Assembly (NCBI GenBank): GCA_025465465.1
Contig: JAODND010000025.1
Span: 1-47,618, forward strand
Source: Frankiales bacterium
GTDB lineage: Bacteria > Actinomycetota > Actinomycetes > Mycobacteriales > SCTD01
Reading direction: 5' to 3'
Length of the DNA: 47,618 nt
Made by a program: the position numbers and the translations under genes. This document shows, in pieces, positions 39,735-47,618 of the stretch (positions are counted from its first letter, which is position 1; every line of letters begins with the position of its first letter). Under the pieces are notes generated by a model, which was not told the origin of the DNA, searched no databases, and saw nothing but the letters and a program-made list of their open reading frames with translations.

Positions 39735-39796
39735 CAACATTGCGGGGGAGCCACACCGCAGTGGCGGTTCACAGGAAGGCGTTGCAGGATCGGGTG

Positions 39797-40123
39797 GTGC
39801 CGATCGGGTCGAGCGTCCACTTCCTGCTGGGGCCGCTCATCGCTGGGTGCGCCCTCGGGGTCATCGCGCTGATCTGCCGCTGGGTGTTCTCGACGGAGGG
39901 CCGCGACACCCGTCGCCTCGAGCGGGCCGTCCACTCGCGGGGCGACCTCGGCCTGCTGGTGCCCGTCGCCACGGTGCGCGTCCGCGCCGATGCGGAGATG
40001 CTGCGCGACGTGCTGCGGGACGCGGGCATCCGCGCCAGCGTCAGCGAGGACGAGCTCGAGCTCCAGGTCCTGGTCTTCGCCAGGGACCTCGACCGGGCGC
40101 GTCAGCTCGTCGCCGCGCCCTGA
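39797..40123 (+). CDS. Small membrane-anchored protein of unknown function
   Basis: 108 residues from GTG 39797 (VPIGSSVHFLLGPL); GTG 39794 is equally possible. One hydrophobic segment at about 9-30 (LLGPLIAGCALGVIALICRWVF), followed by a cytoplasmic, charged ferredoxin-like domain with MLRDVLRDAGIRASVS and VLVFARDLDRARQLV. The tail resembles signal-transducing DUF2007-like domains that measure small ligands, but this is only a likeness. Convergent with murA, 18 bases apart. Confidence 0.75.
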   Translation: MPIGSSVHFLLGPLIAGCALGVIALICRWVFSTEGRDTRRLERAVHSRGDLGLLVPVATVRVRADAEMLRDVLRDAGIRASVSEDELELQVLVFARDLDRARQLVAAP

Positions 40124-40141
40124 TCGGGCCGCAGGCCGTGC

Positions 40142-41410
40142 TCAGAAGAGCGGCTCGGGCCCGGCTTCCCGACGGACGTCTGCGCCCAGGGTGACGAGGG
40201 AGTCGACGAAGCCCTCATAGCCGCGGTCGACGTGGTGCACCTCGTGCACCTCGGTGACGCCCTCGGCGACGAGGCCCGCGAGCACCAGCGCTGCACCCGC
40301 GCGGATGTCATGGGCGGTGACCGGAGCGCCCGACAGCATCGGCTTCCCACGTACGACGGCATGGTGGCCGTCGGTTCGCACGTCCGCGCCCAGCCGTGCG
40401 AGCTCGTTGACGAACATCCAGCGCGCCTCGAAGTCGTTCTCGGTCACCATCGCGGTGCCGTCCGCGACCGCGTTGAGGGTGAGCATCATGGGTTGCAAAT
40501 CGGTCGGAAACCCCGGATAGGGCAGGGTCACCACGTCCACTGCACGCGGCCGGTCGGCCATGACCACCCGGAACCCGACGCCGTCGGTCGACACCGTGGC
40601 GCCGGCGGAAGTCAGCTTGTCGAGGGCGATCTCGAGATGATCTGCCCGACCTCCGACGACCGTGACGTCGCCGCGGGTCAGGCACGCGGCCACCGCCCAG
40701 GTGCCGGCCACGATCCGGTCGGGAAGGACGGCGTGCGTCGTCGGCGAGAGCGCCGCGACGCCCTGGATCTCCAACGTCGACGTGCCGATGCCGCCGATCT
40801 TTGCGCCCATCGCGACGAGGAACTCGCACAGGTCCACGAGGTCGGGCTCGCGGGCGGCGTTGTCGACGGTCGTCGTGCCGTCCGCGAGGACGGCCGCGAG
40901 CACGATCGTCTCCGTCGCACCCACCGACGGGAAGTCGAGCCAGACGGGTGCTCCCGTCAGCTGCCGCGCCGAGGCGACGAGGTAGCCGTGCTCGACGGTC
41001 GCCGTGGCTCCCAGCTTCTCCAGACCGGCGACGTGCATGTCGAGTCCTCGAGAGCCGATGGCATCGCCGCCCGGGAGGGCGACCTTCACCTCGCCGCAGC
41101 GCGCCAGGAGCGGCCCGAGCACCGTGATGGACGCGCGCATCCGACGTACCAGGTCGTAGTCGGCCTCGTGACCAGGGACCGCGGGCACGGTGATGTCGAC
41201 GGTGGCGTCACCGCGCACGACCTCGCAGCCGAGCCGGCGGAGCAGCTCGCTCATGATGGCCACGTCGAGGATGTCCGGGACGTTGGTCAGCATCGTCGTG
41301 CCCTCGGCGAGCAGGGCCGCCGCCATCAGCTTGAGGACGCTGTTCTTGGCACCGGTGACCTGCACCTCGCCCTCGAGCCGGGCACCGCCGGACACCACGA
41401 AGCGCTCCAC
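40142..41410 (-). CDS. murA: UDP-N-acetylglucosamine 1-carboxyvinyltransferase, Asp-type
   Basis: 422 residues from GTG 41410 ([16 protein letters not shown]); the open frame runs far upstream antisense to later genes, and is rejected. EPSP-synthase fold: [62 protein letters not shown]. The usual catalytic Cys is Asp116 (GGDAIG), the substitution that makes mycobacterial MurA insensitive to fosfomycin. Performs the first committed step of peptidoglycan synthesis from UDP-GlcNAc and phosphoenolpyruvate. Confidence 0.96.
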   Translation of the reverse strand: MERFVVSGGARLEGEVQVTGAKNSVLKLMAAALLAEGTTMLTNVPDILDVAIMSELLRRLGCEVVRGDATVDITVPAVPGHEADYDLVRRMRASITVLGPLLARCGEVKVALPGGDAIGSRGLDMHVAGLEKLGATATVEHGYLVASARQLTGAPVWLDFPSVGATETIVLAAVLADGTTTVDNAAREPDLVDLCEFLVAMGAKIGGIGTSTLEIQGVAALSPTTHAVLPDRIVAGTWAVAACLTRGDVTVVGGRADHLEIALDKLTSAGATVSTDGVGFRVVMADRPRAVDVVTLPYPGFPTDLQPMMLTLNAVADGTAMVTENDFEARWMFVNELARLGADVRTDGHHAVVRGKPMLSGAPVTAHDIRAGAALVLAGLVAEGVTEVHEVHHVDRGYEGFVDSLVTLGADVRREAGPEPLF

Positions 41411-41418
41411 GCCGATCG

Positions 41419-41424
41419 ACTCTA
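41419..41424 (-). promoter_or_regulatory. Probable -10 box of murA
   Basis: Minus-strand TAGAGT, 8 bases before the GTG. It lies only 7 bases from the opposite -10 box of the lipoprotein gene (41432-41437), so the two divergent promoters would overlap. Confidence 0.4.
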
Positions 41425-41431
41425 GGTGCCT

Positions 41432-41437
41432 TACTTT
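41432..41437 (+). promoter_or_regulatory. Probable -10 box of the lipoprotein gene
   Basis: TACTTT, 6 bases before ATG 41444. The GGGGAG between could act as a Shine-Dalgarno if the transcript starts upstream, so leaderless status is uncertain. Confidence 0.4.
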
Positions 41438-41443
41438 GGGGAG

Positions 41444-41932
41444 ATGCGTCGCTGCCTGCTGGTCGCCGTCCTGCTGGCCGGCGCCTGTTCGAGCCACGCC
41501 ACCGTCACGACGGCTCCGACCCCGACCGTGGCGCCGACCACCGCGCGGCCCGTCGTCCCGCGACCCGCCTTCGCCGTGACCGTGCTGTCGGCGCCGTTGA
41601 CCTTTGCCAGCGCCGACGGCAACCTCACGTGTGACATCGAGTCGGCCTATGCGCGCTGCGACCCCAGGAGCCGCGCCTGGGCGACGCCGGCCGCGCCGTC
41701 GGACTGCTTCAGCGGCTGGGGGAAGGGCATCGAGCTGCAGGCCGGCACGAAGGCGTCCTTCTTCTGTGCCAGCGAGGCCCTCGGCAGCCCGCGCCGTGCC
41801 CTCGTCGCGAAGCACGCGCTCAAGGTCGGCTTCATCCAGTGCGACGCGATCAGCGCCAGCACGATCCACTGCCACGGCACGACCGATCCGCACGGCTTCA
41901 CGATCAGCAAGGCGAAGTACTCCCTCACCTGA
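41444..41932 (+). CDS. DUF6636-like lipoprotein
   Basis: 162 residues from ATG 41444. Lipobox LAGAC with Cys15 predicts lipid anchoring. A Thr/Pro-rich linker follows, then a domain with paired cysteines: [43 protein letters not shown], ending [12 protein letters not shown], a pattern I associate with DUF6636. Function unknown; probably disulfide-rich and extracytoplasmic. It precedes the SigE sigma factor by 30 bases, perhaps in one unit. Confidence 0.8.
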   Translation: MRRCLLVAVLLAGACSSHATVTTAPTPTVAPTTARPVVPRPAFAVTVLSAPLTFASADGNLTCDIESAYARCDPRSRAWATPAAPSDCFSGWGKGIELQAGTKASFFCASEALGSPRRALVAKHALKVGFIQCDAISASTIHCHGTTDPHGFTISKAKYSLT

Positions 41933-41962
41933 CGCAACCCTGGCGGCAGACTTGGCGTCCTG

Positions 41963-42481
41963 ATGGGCATGGACACGGCGTTCGAGGAGTATGTGGTGGC
42001 GCGCTCGGGTGCGCTGCTGCGCACCGCCTACCTGCTCACCGGCAACCGGGCTGACGCCGAGGACCTGCTGCAGACCACCCTCGCGAAGACCTACCTGGCG
42101 TGGGACCGCATCCGTGAGCGGGAAGCCGTCGACGGCTACGTCCGCCGCACGATGGTCAACACCCAGTCCAGCTTCTGGCGACGCAAGAAGCCCGAGTCGT
42201 TGTACGACCAGCCGCCGGAGCATCCGGGCCGGGACATCCCCGCCGACCGCGACCTCCACGACGCCCTCTGGACCGCACTCGCCCGGCTCGGCACCAAGCA
42301 GCGGGCCATCGTCGTGCTCCGCTACTACGAGGACCTCACAGAGGCGGACACCGCCGCCCTGCTCGGCATCTCCGTCGGCACCGTCAAGTCCACGACCTCC
42401 CGCGCCCTCGCCGCCCTCCGGCGGGACGCCTCCCTTCGCGACGACCCCCGCGCCGCCCTCCCGCTTGGAGCCCAGCCATGA
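41963..42481 (+). CDS. RNA polymerase sigma-70 factor, SigE family
   Basis: 172 residues, ATG 41963. ECF-type domains: sigma-2 ([31 protein letters not shown]) and sigma-4 ([45 protein letters not shown]). The FxxYVxAR start and the linker place it in the actinobacterial SigE-family clade rather than stress sigmas RpoE proper. The stop overlaps the start of its membrane partner as ATGA, so stoichiometric coupling is expected. Target promoters unknown. Confidence 0.93.
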   Translation: MGMDTAFEEYVVARSGALLRTAYLLTGNRADAEDLLQTTLAKTYLAWDRIREREAVDGYVRRTMVNTQSSFWRRKKPESLYDQPPEHPGRDIPADRDLHDALWTALARLGTKQRAIVVLRYYEDLTEADTAALLGISVGTVKSTTSRALAALRRDASLRDDPRAALPLGAQP

Positions 42482-43761
42482 GCCCCCTTGACGACGAGCT
42501 CCGCTCGCTGCTGCAGTCCAGGGCCGCCGGCGTCGAGCCGGCACCGGACCCGCTCGGTGGCATCGAGTCGCGGGCCCGTGGGCTGCGGCGGCGACGGGTG
42601 CTCACCTCGGTCTCTGGAGCCGCCGCTGTGGTCGTGGCCGTCGCTGTCGCCGTACCCCTGCTGGTGTCGGGCAGCGACACCGCGACTCGCCAGCCGGGAG
42701 GCACGTCGACCCCGTCGCCCACTGTCGCAGCGGTCACGGACGGTGCGCTGTTCGACCCGACGAACCCCTGGGCACCTCGCGGCGACGTCGCGAAGCGGGT
42801 CGTGACCGACCAGTGCACGTCCTGCGTCGCGCTCTTCACCGACGTCGTGGCGGGTCGGGCGGAGACGTTCTCCCTGGAGCACAAGCCGGACGGGACCTAT
42901 GTGCTCGCGCACGACAGGTACGCCGACGCGACTGCGACGATCGTGCGTCACGAGGAGCAGCCGCTGCCCACCGACCTGCACTCCCTCGCCTGGGCCCTTC
43001 AGCCGGACGACTCGCAAGGCCGACTGGTCGTGGTTGCGGCGCCGGACGCCCTCGTCGAGTACGCCGGCGACGGGTCGTCGTACCAGCAGATCAGCGACGT
43101 GGGGCAGGCGCCGAAGGGCATCGGGCTGGTCCCGATCGAGGCCGAGGCGCCGACCGACACGATCCGCGTCACCGAGGCAGCCGGTTCGGTCGTCGTGCAG
43201 CCGGCACCCGACTGGACGCCCGTGGACACCACCACTCCCGTGAACGTGCTCGACACCTGGGTCCACCGCGGGGACCCGCAGACCATCAGCGATGCCACGG
43301 TCGTCACGGCATTCGACCACTCCCGGAGTGGTTCGGGCGGCCACTACCGCTCGCTGTATGACGGCACCCGCAACGGTCTGCACGTCACCATTGGGCAGGC
43401 GTGGGACGACGGCGACGCGGCCGCGCACACCGTGGCCTACGACAGCAGCGGCACGTTCTTCCTCGGACCTGAGACGCCGCGTGACCCGTGGGTGCTCGGG
43501 GCGGTCTTCGCCTCGGGCGGTGCACAGGACCTGCTGGTGCTGCTGCCGCGACCCGGAGCGGGCCGGATCGGGTACTCCCCCGACGGCACCAGTCCGTTCA
43601 CCGATGTGGCGAGCGGGCGCAGCGACCTCACCCCCGTCGGCCTCGTCGATCGCGACCCGAAGGCGACCGCAGACCGCGTGCAGGTGCACCGGGGCGACGA
43701 CTCCGTGATCCTCACCGAAGGCATCGCCAAGCTCACCTGCGGTGCCAAGGAGTGCGGCTGA
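42478..43761 (+). CDS. Membrane-anchored partner of the SigE-family sigma factor
   Basis: 427 residues, ATG overlapping the sigma-factor stop (ATGA). Short cytoplasmic N-terminus (1-40) with [10 protein letters not shown], one membrane segment (about 42-66), a Pro/Thr linker, and a large extracytoplasmic beta-rich domain of about 330 residues. Two Cys pairs lie outside: DQCTSC and LTCGAKECG at the very end. Topology and coupling suggest an anti-sigma or signal sensor, but no zinc-binding anti-sigma (ZAS) motif is present. Function inferred from position only. Confidence 0.8.
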   Translation: MSPLDDELRSLLQSRAAGVEPAPDPLGGIESRARGLRRRRVLTSVSGAAAVVVAVAVAVPLLVSGSDTATRQPGGTSTPSPTVAAVTDGALFDPTNPWAPRGDVAKRVVTDQCTSCVALFTDVVAGRAETFSLEHKPDGTYVLAHDRYADATATIVRHEEQPLPTDLHSLAWALQPDDSQGRLVVVAAPDALVEYAGDGSSYQQISDVGQAPKGIGLVPIEAEAPTDTIRVTEAAGSVVVQPAPDWTPVDTTTPVNVLDTWVHRGDPQTISDATVVTAFDHSRSGSGGHYRSLYDGTRNGLHVTIGQAWDDGDAAAHTVAYDSSGTFFLGPETPRDPWVLGAVFASGGAQDLLVLLPRPGAGRIGYSPDGTSPFTDVASGRSDLTPVGLVDRDPKATADRVQVHRGDDSVILTEGIAKLTCGAKECG

Positions 43762-43877
43762 CCGCGACTCCCTTCTCCTGTGCACAGCCGGCGACCCAAT
43801 TCCGAGGAGCCCGAGCGTGACGGGGACCGCGTCGGCCGCCGCTGACGTGCATGAGAGAAGGGAGGTGGGGTCAGCCG

Positions 43878-43883
43878 TAGGCT
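43878..43883 (+). promoter_or_regulatory. Probable -10 box of the adenosyltransferase gene
   Basis: TAGGCT, 7 bases before ATG 43891. The 129-base gap before it shows nothing else; GGAGGTGGGG (43861-43870) is too far upstream for ribosome binding. Confidence 0.45.
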
Positions 43884-43890
43884 CGGCCGC

Positions 43891-44466
43891 ATGAACGTCC
43901 ACCTCACGCGCATCTACACCAAGACCGGTGACGGCGGGACGACGGCGCTGGGCGACCTGAGCCGGGTCAGCAAGACCGATCCCCGGCTCGCGGCCTATGC
44001 CGACGTCGACGAGGCCAACAGTGCCATCGGTGTGGCCCTCGCGCTCGGCCGGCTGCCCGAGGACGTCTTGGCCCTGCTGCGCCGGGTGCAGAACGACCTG
44101 TTCGACGTGGGCGCCGACCTGTCGACGCCCATCGTGCAGGAGGACCTCGGCTACGAGCCGCTGCGGGTCCTGCCGGCCTACACCGCGCGCCTCGAGCAGG
44201 ACTGCGACCACTACAACGGTCAGCTCGAGAAGCTGTCCAGCTTCATCCTCCCGGGCGGGACGCCGGGAGCGGCACTGCTGCACGTCGCCCGCACCGTCGT
44301 CCGTCGTGCCGAGCGGGCGGTCTGGGCGCTGATCGAGGTCGACGCGGAGCGCACCAACAAGGAGACGGCGCTCTACCTGAACCGGCTCTCCGACCTGCTG
44401 TTCATCCTGTCCCGCACGGCAAACCCGGAGGGCGACGTCCTCTGGAAGCCGGGCGGGGAGCGGTGA
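43891..44466 (+). CDS. Cob(I)alamin adenosyltransferase, PduO type
   Basis: 191 residues, ATG 43891. PduO-type ATR marks: RIYTKTGDGGTTALG (phosphate loop), YADVDEANSAIGVAL, QNDLFDVGADLS, FILPGGTPGAALLHVARTVVRRAERAV (pieces) and YLNRLSDLLFILSR. It makes adenosylcobalamin from cob(I)alamin and ATP, the cofactor Ecm needs. Its stop overlaps the start of the next gene (GTGA). Confidence 0.95.
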   Translation: MNVHLTRIYTKTGDGGTTALGDLSRVSKTDPRLAAYADVDEANSAIGVALALGRLPEDVLALLRRVQNDLFDVGADLSTPIVQEDLGYEPLRVLPAYTARLEQDCDHYNGQLEKLSSFILPGGTPGAALLHVARTVVRRAERAVWALIEVDAERTNKETALYLNRLSDLLFILSRTANPEGDVLWKPGGER

Positions 44467-45254
44467 AGCAGGCGCTGTTCGTCCCGATCTTCGACGAGCT
44501 GGCGGAGCCGCGGGTCATGGCGTCGATCGCGGCCGACGCCGAGGAGGCCGGCTGGGACGGTGTCTTCGTGTGGGACCACATCGACTACCGCGCACCGGTG
44601 ATCGGCATCGCCGACCCGTGGGTGACGCTGGCGGCGATGGCCATGACGACCTCGACTCTCACGATGGGCCCGATGATCACCCCGGTCCCGCGCCGGCGTC
44701 CGCTCAAGCTCGCCCGCGAGGTCGTCTCGCTGGACCGGCTCACCGGCGGTCGAGTCGTGCTCGGCGTCGGCATCGGCGGCGACAACAGCGGCGAGCTCAC
44801 CCACTCCGGCGAGCAGACCGACGACCGGGTGCGCGGAGCGATGCTCGACGAGGGCCTCGACGTCCTCCGGCAGGCCTGGACCGGTGCGCCGCTGACTCAC
44901 CGCGGCGAGCACTACGTCGCCGACGGCCTGTTCGTGCGACCCACTCCCGTGCAGGCGCAGCTGCCCATCTGGGTCGGTGTCCGCTACGGCCGCCCCAAGC
45001 CGCTGGCGCGCGCCGCCCGCTTCGACGGCGTCTTCCCCATCGAGATCGACCATCCGGACAAGCTGGCCGAGACGCTGTCCGCGCTCGAGCGTCCCGTGGA
45101 CCGGCCCTACGACGTGGCGGTCGGGGCGCAGGACGACACGGACCCGCGGCCCTACGCCGAGGTTGGGGCGACCTGGTGGATGCGGGGCTTCTCCCCGTTC
45201 GGCATCACGGAGTCGGAGGTCCGCTCGGTGCTGTCGGCCGGTCCGCTCCGCTGA
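44463..45254 (+). CDS. LLM-class (luciferase-like) flavin/F420-dependent oxidoreductase
   Basis: 263 residues, GTG 44463 overlapping the adenosyltransferase stop. Bacterial-luciferase-like barrel: FVPIFDELAEPRVMASIAADAEEAGWDGVFVWDHI (pieces), TMGPMITPVPRRRPLKLAREVVSLDRLTGGRVVLGVGIG (pieces), PIWVGVRYGRPKPLARAARFDG. Shorter than the roughly 290-350 residues usual, mostly at the C-terminus. Uses reduced FMN or F420; substrate unknown. Coupling to the B12 gene is unexplained. Confidence 0.9.
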   Translation: MKQALFVPIFDELAEPRVMASIAADAEEAGWDGVFVWDHIDYRAPVIGIADPWVTLAAMAMTTSTLTMGPMITPVPRRRPLKLAREVVSLDRLTGGRVVLGVGIGGDNSGELTHSGEQTDDRVRGAMLDEGLDVLRQAWTGAPLTHRGEHYVADGLFVRPTPVQAQLPIWVGVRYGRPKPLARAARFDGVFPIEIDHPDKLAETLSALERPVDRPYDVAVGAQDDTDPRPYAEVGATWWMRGFSPFGITESEVRSVLSAGPLR

Positions 45255-45263
45255 GCGATGACC

Positions 45264-45692
45264 TCAGCCCGGCAGCGTGGCCCCGGGGGGTCGTGCCTCG
45301 AGCCAGGCCAACAGTCCCGTCAGGGCGGAGGAGTCCAGCGCGATCTCGACAGGGCCCGCGGAGGACGCCAGCTCGATCACCTCGACGCCCTTGAGCAGCG
45401 CCAGCGCCTCTGGCCCCTTCGGCTGGCGGCGCGTGCGCACCTGGAGGTCACGCCGCGACAGCGTGCGGCGGGGCCTGGGGCTGAGGCTGAACACGCGAAA
45501 CCACTGCAGGTCGTCGCCTGCGTAGCGCCCGACCCCCAGGACCCAGCCGCCGCCGTGGCGGCGGTCCTTGAGCCGGAGCGAGAGCTCGAAGGCGCCACCC
45601 TCGCGGGCGAGCAGTCGGCGGCGCCCCGACACCGCGAGGAACGGCAGGACGACGACGAGGACCGCAACGAGGAGCAGGTCCAGGGTCAGCAC
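45264..45692 (-). CDS. DUF2550 membrane protein
   Basis: 142 residues, GTG 45692. One N-terminal membrane segment (about 4-23) followed by a small beta domain with FELSLRL, GWVLGVGRYAGDDLQWFRVFSLSPRPRR (pieces) and LDSSALTGLLAWLEARPPG. DUF2550 proteins commonly follow atpC in actinobacteria, as here (26 bases downstream). Function unknown. Confidence 0.93.
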   Translation of the reverse strand: MLTLDLLLVAVLVVVLPFLAVSGRRRLLAREGGAFELSLRLKDRRHGGGWVLGVGRYAGDDLQWFRVFSLSPRPRRTLSRRDLQVRTRRQPKGPEALALLKGVEVIELASSAGPVEIALDSSALTGLLAWLEARPPGATLPG

Positions 45693-45718
45693 GGGCTGGG
45701 GCCGTGTCGGGCGCGCCG

Positions 45719-45997
45719 CTAGGCCGAGTCGGCTTCGCCCGGGAGGCTGGCCGACTCGGCGAGGATCGTGACGCCCTCGTCGGTGACCGACAGGAAACCG
45801 CCGCTCACGGTGACGGCGATGTCGTGGCCGCCCTCCTGCGAGATCCGGACCTCGTAGCCCTCGGCCAGCTGGCCGAGCAGCGGAGTGTGGCCCGGCAGGA
45901 TGCCGATCTCGCCCTCGGTCGTGCGGGCGGAGACCATCGTCGCCTCACCGCTCCAGACCTCGCGCTCGACCGCGACCAGCTCGACGTGCAGAGCCAC
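45719..45997 (-). CDS. atpC: F1-ATPase epsilon subunit, short form
   Basis: 92 residues from GTG 45997 with GGAGG (46004-46008) at about 6-7 bases. The beta-sandwich domain is present: [59 protein letters not shown]. The protein ends at the point where the C-terminal helical hairpin (residues about 90-135 in E. coli) would begin. So the inhibitory domain is absent. Not next to atpD: a HIT-like gene intervenes. Followed by DUF2550. Confidence 0.95.
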   Translation of the reverse strand: MALHVELVAVEREVWSGEATMVSARTTEGEIGILPGHTPLLGQLAEGYEVRISQEGGHDIAVTVSGGFLSVTDEGVTILAESASLPGEADSA

Positions 45998-46057
45998 GAC
46001 TTTCCTCCAAGTCCGCGTCCGGGGTCCCGGACTGCTCAAGCCTACCGGGGCCGACGA

Positions 46058-46597
46058 TCACGGGTTGAGGCGGCTGCGCAGGTCGGCGGCACCGGCGAGC
46101 AGCTCGTCCTCCGAGGCCGGCGGCAGCAGCTCCTCCCACTCCACGAGGTAGGAGCCCCGAAGGTCGAGGTAGCCCAGTGGTCGCGGGAAGAGCCAGAGGT
46201 GGAAGTGCTCACCGCCGTCACCCCAGAAGTGCATGTGCACCCGGCCGACGCGCCCGTCCCCGTAGCCGGGACCGCCCGCTGGGCGGGCAAGCAGCGCCTG
46301 CGTCACGCGCTGGCACATCAGGCCGAAGGTCGCGGTCTCGTCGGGGGTCAGGTCCGCGATGCCGTTGGCGTGCCGCACCGACTCGAGCATCGCGCTGCCC
46401 GGAAAGGTCATCCCCCGGTGCAGCGCCCGCACCCTCCAGGTGTCGTCCTCGTACACGGTCCACCGGTCGACCGCCCGTCCGCAGGCGTCGCAGCCGACCC
46501 CTCCCGCGCCGGACAACGGCGGTTCGGGGAGCTCGGGCGGCGACAGCGCCTTGATGGGGAGGGTGTTGTCGTCAGCGCCGATCCACGGGTGCGTCAT
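46058..46597 (-). CDS. HIT-like (histidine triad) protein between atpD and atpC
   Basis: 179 residues from ATG 46597 with GGATGGG upstream; a TTG at 46609 is less likely. N-terminal CDACGR could bind zinc. The C-terminal region has GRVHMHFWGDGGEHFHLWLFPRP, where EHFHLWLF resembles the HxHxH signature of HIT nucleotide hydrolases/transferases, though the spacing is altered. Nearest likeness is a HIT-superfamily nucleotide-binding protein; substrate unknown. Lies 84 bases after atpD and 60 before atpC. Confidence 0.72.
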   Translation of the reverse strand: MTHPWIGADDNTLPIKALSPPELPEPPLSGAGGVGCDACGRAVDRWTVYEDDTWRVRALHRGMTFPGSAMLESVRHANGIADLTPDETATFGLMCQRVTQALLARPAGGPGYGDGRVGRVHMHFWGDGGEHFHLWLFPRPLGYLDLRGSYLVEWEELLPPASEDELLAGAADLRSRLNP

Positions 46598-46632
46598 GTT
46601 CCCATCCAACCCTGCTGGCAGACCCGGACGCA

Positions 46633-46666
46633 GAAGGCCGGCCCCCGCGAACGGAGGCCGGCCTTC
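46633..46666 (-). terminator. Hairpin terminator after atpD
   Basis: Perfect 11-bp stem GAAGGCCGGCC (46633-46643) and GGCCGGCCTTC (46656-46666) with a 12-base loop. It begins 16 bases after the atpD stop on the minus strand and precedes the HIT-like gene. No T tract follows. Confidence 0.75.
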
Positions 46667-46681
46667 AGCGAGGTACGCGTG

Positions 46682-47618
<937 letters not shown>

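Noticed and set aside
41411..42544. N-terminal extension of murA to an 800-residue protein
   Set aside because: The extra part is antisense to the lipoprotein and sigma factor genes; MurA homology begins at GTG 41410.
43762..43890. Cobalamin riboswitch before the adenosyltransferase
   Set aside because: I found no B12-box-like sequence, and the 129-base gap with a box 7 bases before the ATG favours a leaderless message.
45998..46039. Upstream start for atpC
   Set aside because: The GTG at 45997 has a good GGAGG and fits the family N-terminus; the extra 14 residues cover the ribosome site.

Overview
The window is high-GC DNA that looks chromosomal, from an actinobacterium. Lineage markers are a NucS/EndoMS mismatch endonuclease, a DivIVA/Wag31-like coiled-coil protein, F420-type oxidoreductases, a SigE-family sigma factor, a DUF2550 gene beside atpC, and a complete GlgE alpha-glucan operon. 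GTG starts are frequent, and many genes overlap by 4 bases or have TANNNT boxes 6-8 bases before the start codon (leaderless style). Nocardioidales/Propionibacteriales-like is my guess; the genus cannot be fixed from sequence alone. Coding density is very high. No intergenic gap exceeds about 200 bases, and I see no tRNA, rRNA, CRISPR, IS or phage gene.

Layout. 1-2.9 kb: end of an SDR gene, then etfA, etfB and an enoyl-CoA hydratase (all minus). 3-16.5 kb: a small acidic protein, an alpha/beta hydrolase and glgX (plus), convergent with glgP (minus), which diverges from the overlapping operon glgE-treS-mak-glgB. 16.5-19.9 kb: a three-gene F420/PPOX/MmcQ operon, a YbbN-type thioredoxin, a 46-residue secreted peptide and a DUF2127 membrane protein. 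20-23.6 kb: a minus-strand chain of overlapping genes (thiolase, meaB, cupin, DUF3817, thiamine-binding), divergent from methylmalonyl-CoA epimerase. 23.7-31.3 kb: secreted phosphoesterase, crotonyl-CoA carboxylase/reductase (ccr), DivIVA-like protein, hydrolase, degenerate CbiX-like protein, a double-length 3-hydroxyacyl-CoA dehydrogenase with a small zinc-ribbon partner, and nucS. 31.4-39.6 kb: an unrecognised 602-residue protein, a sortase-anchored beta-propeller, ethylmalonyl-CoA mutase, a YbdK-type carboxylate-amine ligase and a STAS protein. 39.7-45.3 kb: small membrane protein, murA, lipoprotein, SigE sigma factor with its membrane partner, PduO-type cobalamin adenosyltransferase and an LLM flavoprotein. 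45.3-47.6 kb: DUF2550, atpC, a HIT-like gene and the C-terminal two thirds of atpD (all minus).

Two metabolic programmes dominate. (1) Glycogen/alpha-glucan turnover: TreS, Mak, GlgE and GlgB build branched glucan from trehalose, while GlgP and GlgX degrade it. (2) Acetyl-CoA assimilation of the ethylmalonyl-CoA type: thiolase, 3-hydroxybutyryl-CoA dehydrogenase, crotonase, Ccr, epimerase and Ecm, with B12 support from MeaB and the adenosyltransferase, and electron handling by EtfAB. Methylsuccinyl-CoA dehydrogenase, mesaconyl-CoA hydratase and the lyase are not in the window. A related 12-bp operator-like palindrome lies upstream of ccr, the dehydrogenase and etfB, suggesting common control.

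The most unusual items are: the separation of atpD from atpC by a hairpin and a HIT-like gene, together with a very short epsilon subunit; perfect inverted repeats with long loops at four gene ends, some containing the stop codon; the two-domain dehydrogenase whose halves differ in the cofactor pocket; MurA with Asp in place of the fosfomycin-target Cys; a meaB reading frame with no standard start codon at its conserved N-terminus; and a CbiX-like protein lacking its metal histidines.
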